Translations under genes and position numbers: made by a program
In this document: positions 9,749 through 18,579 of the stretch, piece after piece
How the letters are laid out: each line of letters opens with the position of its first letter
Position numbering within the stretch: position 1 is the first letter of the stretch
Assembly (NCBI RefSeq): GCF_001984055.1
Contig: NZ_LYVO01000013.1
Coordinates: 43,235 to 107,234, forward strand
Direction of reading: 5' to 3'
Source of the DNA: Variovorax sp. KK3
GTDB taxonomy: Bacteria; Pseudomonadota; Gammaproteobacteria; Burkholderiales; Burkholderiaceae_C
DNA length: 64,000 nt
Notes under the pieces: model-generated
The model's database searches: none
The model's input: the letters and a program-made list of their open reading frames with translations, nothing else
What the model was told of the DNA's origin: nothing

Positions 9749-11070
9749 CAGGACAGTTCTTCCTTGCGAATGCGCACGATGGGCGCGAGCACCGTCGGCA
9801 GCGCCTGCAACTGTGCCAGGGCTTCGTCGAGCGTGCCTTCGCGCGTGTCGTGGGTCAGGATGATCAGATCGGTCTGCGTCGAGCCCTCGCCGCCCACTTC
9901 GTCGGCCTCGCGCTGCAGCACCGCGTCGATGCTGATGCCGGCGCTGGCGAGCAGGCCCGTGACCTTGGCGAGCACGCCGGCCTCGTCGGCCACGCGCAGG
10001 CGCAGGTAGTAGCTGGTCACGACCTCAGACATCGGAAGGATGCGCAGGTCGCTCATCGAATCGGGGTGGAAAGCCAGGTGAGGCACACGGTGCGCAGCAT
10101 CGGCGGTATGCAAACGGGTGACGTCCACCAGGTCGGCGATCACCGCGCTGGCGGTCGGCTCGCTGCCGGCGCCCTTGCCGTAATAGAGCGTGGTGCCGAC
10201 GGCGTCGCCGTTGACCACCACGGCATTCATCGCGCCTTCGACGTTGGCGAGCAGCCGCTTGGAAGGCACCAGGCTCGGATGCACGCGCAGCTCGATGCCC
10301 TGGCCCTTGCGCTTGGTCACGCCCAGCAGCTTGATGCGGTAGCCCAGCTGCTCGGCGTACTTGATGTCCTGGGCCGCCAGCTTGGTGATGCCCTCGACGT
10401 GCGCCTTGTCGAACTGAACCGGGATGCCGAAGGCGATGGCGCTCATCAGCGTGACCTTGTGGGCAGCGTCCACGCCTTCGATGTCGAAGGTGGGATCGGC
10501 TTCGGCGTAGCCCAGGCGCTGGGCTTCCTTGAGCACGGTGGCGAAGTCCAGGCCCTTGTCGCGCATCTCGGACAGGATGAAGTTCGTCGTGCCGTTGATG
10601 ATGCCGGCGATCCACTGGATGCTGTTGGCGGTCAGGCCCTCGCGCAGCGCCTTGATGATCGGGATGCCGCCGGCCACTGCGGCCTCGAAGGCCACCATCA
10701 CGCCTCTGGCGTGAGCGGCCGCGAAGATTTCGGTGCCGTGCACGGCCAGCAGGGCTTTGTTGGCTGTGACCACGTGCTTGCCTGCGGCGATCGCCTCGAG
10801 CACGAGTTGACGGGCGATGCCGTAGCCGCCGATCAGCTCGACCACGATGTCGATGTCGGGGTTGGCGATCACGGCGCGCGCGTCGTTCACCACCTGAACG
10901 CCCTCGCCCACGGCGGCCTTCGCGCGTGCCACGTCCAGATCGGCAACCATGGTGATCTCGATGCCGCGGCCGGCGCGGCGCTTGATTTCTTCCTGGTTGC
11001 GCTGAAGCACCTGGAAGGTGCCGTTACCGACCGTGCCGATGCCGAGCAGGCCAACTTGGATGGGTTTCAT
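9748..11070 (-). CDS. hom: homoserine dehydrogenase
   Basis: A 440-residue monofunctional homoserine dehydrogenase that reduces aspartate semialdehyde with NAD(P)H. The nucleotide-binding loop LGIGTVG (9-15), the catalytic-domain motif AGIINGTTNFIL and the region YAEADPTFDIEGVDAAHK are visible. The last ~85 residues form an ACT domain (YYLRLRVADEAGVLAKV) that usually mediates threonine feedback inhibition. It sits between the aminotransferase gene (41 nt upstream) and thrC (1-nt overlap), the standard betaproteobacterial order. Confidence 0.96.
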   Translation of the reverse strand: MKPIQVGLLGIGTVGNGTFQVLQRNQEEIKRRAGRGIEITMVADLDVARAKAAVGEGVQVVNDARAVIANPDIDIVVELIGGYGIARQLVLEAIAAGKHVVTANKALLAVHGTEIFAAAHARGVMVAFEAAVAGGIPIIKALREGLTANSIQWIAGIINGTTNFILSEMRDKGLDFATVLKEAQRLGYAEADPTFDIEGVDAAHKVTLMSAIAFGIPVQFDKAHVEGITKLAAQDIKYAEQLGYRIKLLGVTKRKGQGIELRVHPSLVPSKRLLANVEGAMNAVVVNGDAVGTTLYYGKGAGSEPTASAVIADLVDVTRLHTADAAHRVPHLAFHPDSMSDLRILPMSEVVTSYYLRLRVADEAGVLAKVTGLLASAGISIDAVLQREADEVGGEGSTQTDLIILTHDTREGTLDEALAQLQALPTVLAPIVRIRKEELS

Positions 11071-11111
11071 TCGATTCGTCTGGAGATGGAACAGGGAACG
11101 TGCCGCGAAGA

Positions 11112-12335
11112 TCAGGCGTTGCGGCTGCGGTAGCGTGCAAGGAAATCGGCGATGCGCTTGATCGCCTCGCGAAGATCGTCTTCGTGGGGCAGGAACACGA
11201 TGCGGAAGTGATCCGGCGTCGCCCAGTTGAAGCCGGTCCCTTGGACCAGCATCACCTTGGTTTCCCGCAGCACCTCGAGGAAAAATTGACGGTCGTCCTG
11301 GATCGGATAGATCTTCGGATCGAGCTTGGGGAACATGTAGAGGGCCGCGCTGGGCTTGACGCAGGTGACACCGGGAATGGCGGTGATCAGCTCATAGGCC
11401 AAGTCGCGCTGATGACGCAAGCGCCCGCCGGGCCCCACCAGTTCGTTGATGCTTTGGTAGCCGCCGAGCGCGGTCTGGACCGCCCACTGTCCCGGCACGT
11501 TCGGGCACAGGCGCATGTTCGAGAGCATGTTGAGGCCCTCGATGTAGTCCTGCGCCATCTTCTTGTCGCCCGAGATGACCATCCAGCCGGCGCGATAGCC
11601 GCAAGAACGGTAGCTCTTCGACAGCGAATTGAAAGTCAGCGTCAGCACGTCTTTCGACAGGCTGGCGATGGCGGTGTGCTTGACGTCGTCGTACAGAACC
11701 TTGTCGTAGACCTCGTCGGCCAGGATCACCAGGTTGTGCTCGCGCGCAATGGCGACCAGGCCCTCGAGCAACTCGTCCGAATACAGCGCACCCGTGGGGT
11801 TGTTGGGATTGATGACGACGATGCCCTTGGTACGCGGCGAGATCTTCGCGCGGATGTCGTCGAGGCTGGGCATCCAGCCGTTGTCCTCGTCGCACAGATA
11901 GTGGACCGGCGTGCCGCCGGAAAGGCTGGTGACGGCCGTCCACAGGGGGTAGTCGGGTGCGGGCACCAGCAGTTCGTCGCCGTCGTTGAGGAGTGCATTG
12001 GCGGCCATCGCGATCAGTTCGCTGGCGCCGTTGCCAAGGTAGATGTCGTCGAGGGTGACGCCCGCGATGCCCTGCTTTTGCGTCTCGTGCATCACCGCCT
12101 TGCGTGCCGCGAAGATGCCCTTGCTGTCCGAGTAGCCGGACGAAGCCGGCAGGTTGCGGATCATGTCCTGCTGGACTTCCTCGGGTGCATCGAAGCCGAA
12201 CGGCGCCAGGTTGCCGATGTTCAGCTTGATGATCTTCTGGCCCTCTTCCTCCATCTGCTTCGCGGCATCCATGATGGGACCACGGATGTCGTAGAGCACG
12301 TTGGCCAGCTTGGCCGATTTCTTGAGCGGTTTCAA
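11112..12335 (-). CDS. PLP-dependent aminotransferase, AlaA/AlaC type
   Basis: A class I/II aminotransferase of 407 residues, closest in style to glutamate-pyruvate transaminases of the AlaA/AlaC group. PLP is expected on K240 (SLSKSYRSCGYRAGW), with NPNNPTG at 176-182 and the pyridine-nitrogen aspartate D207 in LADEVYD. The start codon is TTG: no ATG is available upstream, and GGAGG lies 6 nt before the TTG. It precedes hom and thrC, so a role in amino-acid supply is expected. Exact substrate preference (alanine or aspartate) cannot be fixed by eye. Confidence 0.88.
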   Translation of the reverse strand: MKPLKKSAKLANVLYDIRGPIMDAAKQMEEEGQKIIKLNIGNLAPFGFDAPEEVQQDMIRNLPASSGYSDSKGIFAARKAVMHETQKQGIAGVTLDDIYLGNGASELIAMAANALLNDGDELLVPAPDYPLWTAVTSLSGGTPVHYLCDEDNGWMPSLDDIRAKISPRTKGIVVINPNNPTGALYSDELLEGLVAIAREHNLVILADEVYDKVLYDDVKHTAIASLSKDVLTLTFNSLSKSYRSCGYRAGWMVISGDKKMAQDYIEGLNMLSNMRLCPNVPGQWAVQTALGGYQSINELVGPGGRLRHQRDLAYELITAIPGVTCVKPSAALYMFPKLDPKIYPIQDDRQFFLEVLRETKVMLVQGTGFNWATPDHFRIVFLPHEDDLREAIKRIADFLARYRSRNA

Positions 12336-12369
12336 AGTCCCTCCAGGGGCGGGTGCACGGGGGAAAACC

Positions 12370-12375
12370 TATAAT
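12370..12375 (+). promoter_or_regulatory. candidate -10 element for the Mth938-like gene
   Basis: A consensus TATAAT lies 27 nt before the ATG of the Mth938-like gene, in the 66 bp between two divergent genes. No good -35 hexamer is seen 16-18 nt upstream, so this is only a half-supported promoter. Confidence 0.35.
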
Positions 12376-12401
12376 TTGACCACAGTTCCCCGGCCTTTCT
12401 G

Positions 12402-12788
12402 ATGAAGCTCCAGCCCGACAAGTCCGACGTCCAGACCCTCACTGCACATGGCCCCGGCTGGGTGGCAGTCAACAACGAAAAGATCGAATCCAGCGTGGTG
12501 GTGGGCTCGCACGGCGAGCGCTTCGCCTGGGATTGCGACCGCTTCGAACAACTGGGCCCCGCCCAGTTCGCCCAGCTCGCCGAACTCGGTGCCGAGTTGG
12601 TGATCTTCGGCAGCGGCGCCCGCATCCGATTTCCTCAGCCTGCCTGGCTCCAACCACTGATGGCGCGCCGCACGGGCCTGGAGACGATGGATACCGCAGC
12701 AGCTTGTCGCACCTACAACATCTTGGCCGGTGAAGGCCGGCACGTGGTCGCGGCGCTGTTGGTCGAGAGGCCCGAGGCTGGGCAATGA
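12402..12788 (+). CDS. Mth938-like domain-containing protein
   Basis: A 128-residue protein of the MTH938/DUF498 family, related to the mitochondrial complex I assembly factor NDUFAF3. Typical segments are VVVGSHGERFAW, ELGAELVIFGSGARIRFP and the late MDTAAACRTYNILAGEGRHVVAALL. The biochemical role in bacteria is not known. It is divergent from the aminotransferase and followed by the bcp peroxiredoxin 166 bp later on the same strand, an arrangement I also remember from related genomes. Confidence 0.85.
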   Translation: MKLQPDKSDVQTLTAHGPGWVAVNNEKIESSVVVGSHGERFAWDCDRFEQLGPAQFAQLAELGAELVIFGSGARIRFPQPAWLQPLMARRTGLETMDTAAACRTYNILAGEGRHVVAALLVERPEAGQ

Positions 12789-12954
12789 GGGTAGTTTCGA
12801 GCTAAAATACCGGGTTGCAAACCGGCGGCCCGTTTCGCAAAGCACCCGTCCAGCAACGACCAATCTCCATCGTATCGAGCGCCCTGGGCGAAGCCAAGAG
12901 CCACTTGCTCCAGGCTGGTTCGAGCGATGGAATCAAACGGAGAAAACAAGTTTC

Positions 12955-13431
12955 ATGGCGATCGTTGTCAACAAACCCATCCCTGAATTCGACGCCAATG
13001 CCACCGGCGGCATCAAGGTATCGAACACCTCGCACCTCGGTCAAGTGCTGGTGATGTACTTCTACCCCAAGGACAACACTCCCGGCTGCACCACCGAAGC
13101 CATGCAGTTTCGTGACCGCTACAAAGACTTCGTCAAGGCCGGAGCCACCGTGTTCGGCGTATCGCGCGACAACATGAAGTCGCACGAAGAGTTCAAGGCC
13201 AAGCTCGAGTTGCCCTTCGAACTGATCGCCGACACCGAAGAAAAGATGTGCCACATGTTCGGCGTGGTCAAGAACAAGATCATGTACGGCAAGAAGGTCA
13301 AGGGCATCGAGCGCAGCACCTTCCTGATCGGTCCCGACGGCGTGCTTCAGGCCGAATGGCGCGGCCTCAAGGTACCGGGCCACGTCGATGACGTGCTCAA
13401 GGCCGTCAAGGCGCTCAAGAAGCCTGCCTGA
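12955..13431 (+). CDS. bcp: thioredoxin-dependent peroxiredoxin (Bcp/PrxQ type)
   Basis: A 158-residue thiol peroxidase that reduces organic hydroperoxides and H2O2 with thioredoxin. The peroxidatic cysteine is C45 in YPKDNTPGCTTEA. The Cys five residues later that many Bcp proteins use for resolution is replaced by Met50; the only other Cys is C99 (EEKMCHMFGV), which probably resolves the sulfenic acid as in PrxQ-type members. The ATG at MAIVVNKPIPEF is supported by GGAGAA about 13 nt upstream. A hairpin terminator follows at about 13555. Confidence 0.92.
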   Translation: MAIVVNKPIPEFDANATGGIKVSNTSHLGQVLVMYFYPKDNTPGCTTEAMQFRDRYKDFVKAGATVFGVSRDNMKSHEEFKAKLELPFELIADTEEKMCHMFGVVKNKIMYGKKVKGIERSTFLIGPDGVLQAEWRGLKVPGHVDDVLKAVKALKKPA

Positions 13432-13554
13432 ACGGCAACATTCGTGAGCTTTTGCCAGCAGGCGTTGGCGGTGCACAACGAACACGAGACCTGTCACACC
13501 TGATGTGCATAATGGTTTCATGCCGTTGAGCTCCGCGACCGCATCCACCGAACA

Positions 13555-13583
13555 AAGCCGCTTGGGTCTTCAGGCGGCTTTTT
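13555..13583 (+). terminator. rho-independent terminator after bcp
   Basis: AAGCCGC (13555-13561) pairs perfectly with GCGGCTT (13574-13580) and a short T tract follows. It stands between bcp and the PIN-PhoH gene. Confidence 0.75.
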
Positions 13584-13622
13584 CGCTTTCTGGCCCTCTC
13601 TTTTCTGCGAGCAAACTGCCAC

Positions 13623-15356
13623 ATGCCTCTTCCTCCCGCCCCCACGAAACGCGCCGCACTGCTTTCGCCGGATGCGCACGATGCGCCTGCCCGCTCCCAG
13701 CATGGGAAGGGCGGCCGGCGGTCCTCTGACCGGCGCGCTGAAGAAACCCGATCCAGCGGGCCCCAACCTCTGGAGCTATTCGACCGCCACGCCGCGGAAG
13801 GGGCGGCATCGATCGAGTCGGTGCCTCTGGCGAAGCAGAAGGCGCCTGCGCCCGTCATGGCACGAAGTTCGGAGGAAAGCCGCCCTGCCCTATCCCCGAC
13901 ACCGGTCCCTGCAACTGCACGGCCAAAGCGCGGCAAGTCGAGCGGCCCCGCCAAGCTCTTCGTGCTGGACACCAATGTCCTGCTTCACGATCCCATGTGC
14001 CTGTTCCGTTTCGAAGAGCACGACATCTTCTTGCCGATGATCGTTCTCGAAGAACTGGATGGTCACAAGAAAGGCACGACCGAGGTCGCTCGCAATGGCC
14101 GCCAGGCAAGTCGCACGCTGGACGCGCTTGCCGCCGCCCAGGGCGCCGACATGGGCAAAGGCCTGAAGCTCGATTCGACCGGCCACAGGGAGTCCGGCGG
14201 CAAGCTGTTTTTTCAGACCAACCCGCTCGACTACACGTTGCCCACCAGCCTGCCGCAGGGCAAGGCGGACAACCAGATCCTCGGCGTCGTCCAGGCCCTG
14301 CGTGATCTTTACGCCAAGGACGCGCCTGGGCGCCCCGCTCAAGAAGTTGTGCTGGTGTCGAAGGACATCAACATGCGCGTCAAGGCGCGTGCACTCGGCC
14401 TCGCTGCAGACGACTACCAGAACGACAAAACGCTCGATGACGGCGACCTGCTGTACTCAGGCTCGATGGCTCTGCCGGCGGACTTCTGGACCCGCCAGAG
14501 CAAACCCATAGAGAGTTGGCAAAGCGGCAGCAGTACCTTCTATCGGGTCAGCGGCCCGCTGGTGCCCAATCTGTACATCAACCAATTCGTCTACTTCGAG
14601 GCGCCCGGCGAGCCGAGCATGTATGCGCGGGTGACGGAGATCCGCGACAAGACGGCCGTGCTGAAGACACTCAAGGACTACGGCTCGATCAAGAACGCCG
14701 TGTGGGGTGTCAACACGCGCAACCGCGAGCAGAACTTCGCGATGAATCTGCTGATGGACCCGGAAGTGGACTTCGTGACCTTGACCGGCACGGCCGGCAC
14801 TGGCAAGACATTGATGGCCCTGGCATCCGGCCTCACCCAGGTGCTCGACGACCGCCGTTACACCGAGATCATCATGACCCGCGCCACCGTGAGCGTGGGC
14901 GAGGACATCGGCTTCCTGCCTGGCACCGAGGAAGAGAAGATGGGTCCGTGGATGGGCGCACTCGACGACAACCTGGAATTCTTGGCCAAGGGCGACGGCG
15001 GTGGCGCCGGCGAATGGGGTCGCGCGGCCACCAATGAACTCATCCGAAGCCGCATCAAGATCAAGAGCATGAACTTCATGCGCGGACGGACCTTCCTCAA
15101 CAAGTACGTGATCATCGACGAAGCACAGAACCTGACGCCTAAGCAGATGAAGACGCTGGTCACGCGGGCAGGCCCGGGCACGAAGATCATCTGCATGGGC
15201 AATCTGGCGCAGATCGACACGCCCTACCTGACCGAAGGCTCCTCAGGCCTTACGTTCGCAGTGGACAAGTTCAAGGGTTGGCCACACAGCGGGCACATCA
15301 CGCTGGCGCGCGGCGAACGCTCGCGACTGGCGGATTTCGCAAGCGACGTCCTGTAG
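13623..15356 (+). CDS. PIN domain-PhoH family ATPase
   Basis: A 577-residue fusion of a PIN ribonuclease domain and a PhoH ATPase, the PhoH2-like type thought to unwind and cut RNA. PIN begins at FVLDTNVLLHD (acidic D116) and continues with IVLEELDGHK and LVSKDINMRVKA. PhoH has Walker A GTAGTGKT at 389-396, Walker B VIIDEAQNLT near 495 and the motif GNLAQIDTPYL. The first ~105 residues are low-complexity, rich in Ser, Pro, Arg and Ala, and probably unstructured. The gene stands alone between two terminator-like sequences. Confidence 0.92.
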   Translation: MPLPPAPTKRAALLSPDAHDAPARSQHGKGGRRSSDRRAEETRSSGPQPLELFDRHAAEGAASIESVPLAKQKAPAPVMARSSEESRPALSPTPVPATARPKRGKSSGPAKLFVLDTNVLLHDPMCLFRFEEHDIFLPMIVLEELDGHKKGTTEVARNGRQASRTLDALAAAQGADMGKGLKLDSTGHRESGGKLFFQTNPLDYTLPTSLPQGKADNQILGVVQALRDLYAKDAPGRPAQEVVLVSKDINMRVKARALGLAADDYQNDKTLDDGDLLYSGSMALPADFWTRQSKPIESWQSGSSTFYRVSGPLVPNLYINQFVYFEAPGEPSMYARVTEIRDKTAVLKTLKDYGSIKNAVWGVNTRNREQNFAMNLLMDPEVDFVTLTGTAGTGKTLMALASGLTQVLDDRRYTEIIMTRATVSVGEDIGFLPGTEEEKMGPWMGALDDNLEFLAKGDGGGAGEWGRAATNELIRSRIKIKSMNFMRGRTFLNKYVIIDEAQNLTPKQMKTLVTRAGPGTKIICMGNLAQIDTPYLTEGSSGLTFAVDKFKGWPHSGHITLARGERSRLADFASDVL

Positions 15357-15411
15357 CCCGATCCGCCGGCTGGCGGGTCGGCGATCTCTCCAAAAAAATG
15401 CGCGGAGGCTG

Positions 15412-15429
15412 CTGACAGCACGTTGTCAG
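15412..15429. promoter_or_regulatory. candidate YafY-type operator
   Basis: The perfect inverted repeat CTGACAGCACGTTGTCAG (two 6-bp arms around a 6-bp centre) lies 69 bp before the GyrI-like gene. Its right arm contains TTGTCA, one base from a consensus -35. The last gene of the downstream unit encodes a YafY/WYL regulator, so autoregulation is the natural reading; this is inference. Confidence 0.5.
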
Positions 15430-15497
15430 TAGCCTCGTCGCAGCATGCGGGCATGAGTTCGAGTCTGATCGACAAGACTTTCATTGGAGAGAGAACC

Positions 15498-15953
15498 ATG
15501 CAACCTCAACTGCAACGTCACGCAGGCCTCGCCATCGCTGGACTGACCATTCGCACCAGCAATCACGAGGAAAGCGATCCGCACTCGGCGCGCATCAGCA
15601 AGCTCTGGACCCGCTTCTTCGACGAGCGCGTCTACGCCGCCACGCCGCATCGTGTCGACGACATGCGGCTCTACGGCGTCTACTCCGCTTATGAGTCCGA
15701 CGCGTGCGGCGCTTTCGACTTGACCACTGGCGTGGCGGTATCGGGCGGCGCCGCGGCCGTAAAGGTCGAAGCCGGCGACTACCTGGTCTTCTCGGGTCAG
15801 GGCGAAATGCCGCACATGGTGCTCGCGCTGTGGGATTCGATCTGGCAGTATTTCGAGCAACATCCCGATGTCCGGCGAAGCTATCGCAGCGATTTCGAGG
15901 CTTACAGTGGGCCGGATCAGGTTGCCATTCACATCGGCGTGATCATGGATTGA
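15498..15953 (+). CDS. GyrI-like small-molecule-binding (effector-binding) protein
   Basis: A 151-residue protein resembling the GyrI-like/AraC effector-binding fold: MQPQLQRHAGLAIAGLTIRT at the start, a middle RLYGVYSAYESDACGAFDLTTG, then VEAGDYLVFSGQGEMP and a C-terminal IHIGV. Stand-alone members bind small molecules or act as hydrolases of reactive compounds; the ligand is unknown. An upstream ATG is possible, but the one used has GGAGAG 8 nt before it. It is the first gene of a tight three-gene unit with an MGMT-like protein (one base after its stop) and a YafY regulator. Confidence 0.78.
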   Translation: MQPQLQRHAGLAIAGLTIRTSNHEESDPHSARISKLWTRFFDERVYAATPHRVDDMRLYGVYSAYESDACGAFDLTTGVAVSGGAAAVKVEAGDYLVFSGQGEMPHMVLALWDSIWQYFEQHPDVRRSYRSDFEAYSGPDQVAIHIGVIMD

Positions 15954-15954
15954 T

Positions 15955-16428
15955 ATGAGCGCTACCCGCACGCACAAGGACTGGCGCGCGCGCCTTGCCG
16001 GCTATCCCCGCCTGCCCGAGGTCAAGCCCATCCCAGACCGCATGCAGGCTCGCCACGGCACGGGCACGATCTTGATCACCTCGCCGCGTGAAGTCGACGA
16101 AGCCATGAGGCGGGTGCCCGAAGGTCGGTTGGCGACAGTTTTCGGCATCGGCGAGTCGCTTGCGCGCGTCCATGGCGCGAGCATCGGCTGCACGGTCACC
16201 ACGGCCATTTTCGCCAGCATGGCGGCGAAGGCTGCAGAGGAGGATATCCAAGCCGGCACGGCAGGGGTCACGCCATACTGGCGAACGCTCAAGGCGAATG
16301 GCGAGCTCAATCTCAACTACCCGGGTGGGCTGGAGGACCTGATGCGCCGCCTCGAGTCCGAAGGCCATGTGATCGTCCAGCGCGGGCGCCGATACTTCGT
16401 TGAAGACTTCGAAAAGAAGCTTGTCTGA
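15955..16428 (+). CDS. MGMT-like (alkyltransferase-like) protein lacking the active cysteine
   Basis: A 157-residue protein whose middle resembles the C-terminal domain of O6-alkylguanine-DNA alkyltransferases: VPEGRLATVFGIGESLA (compare the usual IPxGKVxTYGxIA), then TPYWRTLKANGEL where the catalytic PCHRV would be, and LESEGHVIV near the end. The acceptor Cys is absent (PYWR), as in alkyltransferase-like proteins, which have PWHR. It starts one base after the stop of the GyrI-like gene. Family membership is inferred from pattern only and could be wrong; no other function suggests itself. Confidence 0.55.
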   Translation: MSATRTHKDWRARLAGYPRLPEVKPIPDRMQARHGTGTILITSPREVDEAMRRVPEGRLATVFGIGESLARVHGASIGCTVTTAIFASMAAKAAEEDIQAGTAGVTPYWRTLKANGELNLNYPGGLEDLMRRLESEGHVIVQRGRRYFVEDFEKKLV

Positions 16429-16446
16429 GGCCGAGGCTTCCCACGC

Positions 16447-17157
16447 ATGCGCCGCGCAGACCGCTTGTTCCAAATCGTCCAGCTCATACGCGGACGGCGC
16501 CTCACGACCGCGGCTTTTCTCGCGCAACGCCTGGAAGTATCGGATCGCACCATCTACCGCGACGTCGCCGATCTCCAGCACCAGGGCGTGCCGATCGAAG
16601 GTGAAGCCGGCATGGGCTACCGGCTGGGTTCTGGATTCGATCTTCCCCCGCTGATGTTTACGCAGGACGAGGCCGCGGCACTTGTCGCCTCTGCGCGGCT
16701 CGCGCAAAGTTGGGTCGACCCCGCCATGGCGCAGGACGTTCGGACCGCGCTGGGCAAGATCCTCTCGGTCCTGCCGCCTGCCGCAAGGGTGTCGGCTGAA
16801 AGCCTTCCCTTCTTCGCGCCGGCGCTCGCACTCGACGACGGAACGCGCGCCAGGCTGCAGACGCTGCGTGAGGCGGTGCAGTCACGCCACAAGCTGCGGA
16901 TGGACTATCACGATGTCAGCGGCGCTCCAAGCCAGCGCATCGTGCGCCCGCTGGGATGCTTCTATTGGGGTCGGGTCTGGACTTTTTCAGCCTGGTGCGA
17001 GCTTCGCGAAGACTTCCGTGGTTTCCGCATCGATCGGATCCAGCACATCGAGATTCTTTCCGAGCGTTTTCGCGACGAGCCCGGCAAGACACTGGCAGAG
17101 TTTCTGAGGCGGCTGGAGGAAGATCCGGCCAACCCCGAGCCGTCCAGGCTTCAATAG
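16447..17157 (+). CDS. YafY-family WYL-domain transcriptional regulator
   Basis: A 236-residue regulator with an N-terminal DeoR/HTH_11 winged helix (about 1-60; AQRLEVSDRTIYRDVADL as recognition segment) and a C-terminal WYL-type ligand domain (about 140-215, KLRMDYHDVSG, PLGCFYWGRVW, FRGFRIDRI). The family usually represses or activates adjacent genes and itself. It is the third gene of the unit starting at 15498 and probably acts on the inverted repeat at 15412-15429. Confidence 0.9.
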   Translation: MRRADRLFQIVQLIRGRRLTTAAFLAQRLEVSDRTIYRDVADLQHQGVPIEGEAGMGYRLGSGFDLPPLMFTQDEAAALVASARLAQSWVDPAMAQDVRTALGKILSVLPPAARVSAESLPFFAPALALDDGTRARLQTLREAVQSRHKLRMDYHDVSGAPSQRIVRPLGCFYWGRVWTFSAWCELREDFRGFRIDRIQHIEILSERFRDEPGKTLAEFLRRLEEDPANPEPSRLQ

Positions 17158-17175
17158 CGTTCGAACCTCGACGCT

Positions 17176-18579
17176 TTAGAAGTGATCACCGCTGCTGGCC
17201 AGGTTCTCGAACTTGGTGAGCGGCTTGAGGAAGGCGAGCTTCACTGCGCCCGTCGGCCCGTTCCGGTGTTTGCTGATGATCACCTCCGCCACGCCCGGCT
17301 CCTTGCTGTCCTTGTTGTAGTAGTCATCGCGGTAGATGAACATGATCAGGTCGGCGTCCTGCTCGATGGCGCCGGACTCGCGCAGGTCACTCATCATGGG
17401 GCGCTTGTCGGTGCGGCTTTCCACGCCGCGGCTGAGCTGGGACAGCGCAATCACCGGACACTTGAGTTCCTTGGCCAGCATTTTCAGACCACGCGAGATC
17501 TCGCCGACCGCAGTCGCACGGTTCTCGTCGTTCATGCTGCCAGAGACACTCATTAATTGAAGGTAGTCGACGACGATCAAGCCGAGCCGCCCGTACTGGC
17601 GCGCAAGGCGACGCGAATTCGCGCGCAGCTCACTCGTCGTCAGGCCTGGCGTTTCGTCAATGTGCAGCGATACGTTGCGCAGCTTTTCGATCGCTTCCGT
17701 CAAACGCGGCCACTCCTCGTCGCTGAGCTTGCCAGTGCGAAGATGGCCTTGGTCGATGCGCCCAATCGAACCCACGATCCGAACCGCCAGCTGAGCGGCG
17801 CCCATTTCCATCGAGAAGACCGCCACCGGCAGGCCCTCGTTGAGTGCCACGTGTTCGGCGATGTTGATGGCGAGCGACGTTTTCCCCATGGATGGTCGGG
17901 CCGCCAGCACGATCATGTCGCCCGGCTGCAGGCCCGAGGTCATCTTGTCGAACTCGTAGAAGCCGGTGCGCACGCCCGTGATGTCATTGGGGTTGTCCGC
18001 CATCTCGCTCACGCGGTCGAGCAGTTCGACCACCAGGGTATCCATGCTCTGGAAGCCCTGCTTCATGCGCGAACCTTCTTCGCCGATGTTGAAGATCTTC
18101 TGCTCGGCCTCGTCGAGGATCTTGTCTACCGACTTTCCCTGCGTATTGAATGCGTTCGTGGCGATCTCGTCGCTTGCGCTGACCAGCTTGCGCAAGATCG
18201 AGCGCTCGCGAACGATTTCGGCATAGCGGCGAATGTTGCTTGCGCTGGGCACGTACTGCGCCAGTGCGTTCAAGTAATTCAGACCGCCGACCTCCTCCGC
18301 CTTGCCAAGCCCCTGCAGCTGCTCGAAGACCGTGATGACATCGGCGGGCTTGCTGGCGTTGATCAGCGCGCCGATGGCGGCATAGATCAGCTTGTGCTCG
18401 TGGCGATAGAAATCGGCGTCCACGAGAAGGTCACCCATGCGGTCCCACGCGCCGTTATCCAGCAGCAGACCGCCCAGCACGCTCGATTCGGCCTCGATGG
18501 AGTGGGGAGGAATTCGCAGCTGTGCGACTTGGCGATCGGCCGATGGGTCGTTGTCGGCATAGGAATAAACGGCTGACAT
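17176..18579 (-). CDS. dnaB: replicative DNA helicase DnaB
   Basis: A 467-residue RecA-type hexameric helicase that unwinds DNA at the replication fork and recruits DnaG primase (whose gene is at 61557). The N-domain begins LRIPPHSIEAESSVLGGLLL; Walker A AARPSMGKTS is at 226-235, followed by VDYLQLM (Walker B) and the SQLSRGVE loop. The ATG at MSAVYSYAD is preferred over one 18 nt upstream because AAGGAAG stands 6 nt before it. No intein is present. Confidence 0.96.
   Translation of the reverse strand: MSAVYSYADNDPSADRQVAQLRIPPHSIEAESSVLGGLLLDNGAWDRMGDLLVDADFYRHEHKLIYAAIGALINASKPADVITVFEQLQGLGKAEEVGGLNYLNALAQYVPSASNIRRYAEIVRERSILRKLVSASDEIATNAFNTQGKSVDKILDEAEQKIFNIGEEGSRMKQGFQSMDTLVVELLDRVSEMADNPNDITGVRTGFYEFDKMTSGLQPGDMIVLAARPSMGKTSLAINIAEHVALNEGLPVAVFSMEMGAAQLAVRIVGSIGRIDQGHLRTGKLSDEEWPRLTEAIEKLRNVSLHIDETPGLTTSELRANSRRLARQYGRLGLIVVDYLQLMSVSGSMNDENRATAVGEISRGLKMLAKELKCPVIALSQLSRGVESRTDKRPMMSDLRESGAIEQDADLIMFIYRDDYYNKDSKEPGVAEVIISKHRNGPTGAVKLAFLKPLTKFENLASSGDHF

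Noticed and set aside
7607..10009. An 800-codon open frame on the plus strand
   Set aside because: Antisense to moeA, mobB, thrC and hom; composition is that of a shadow frame.
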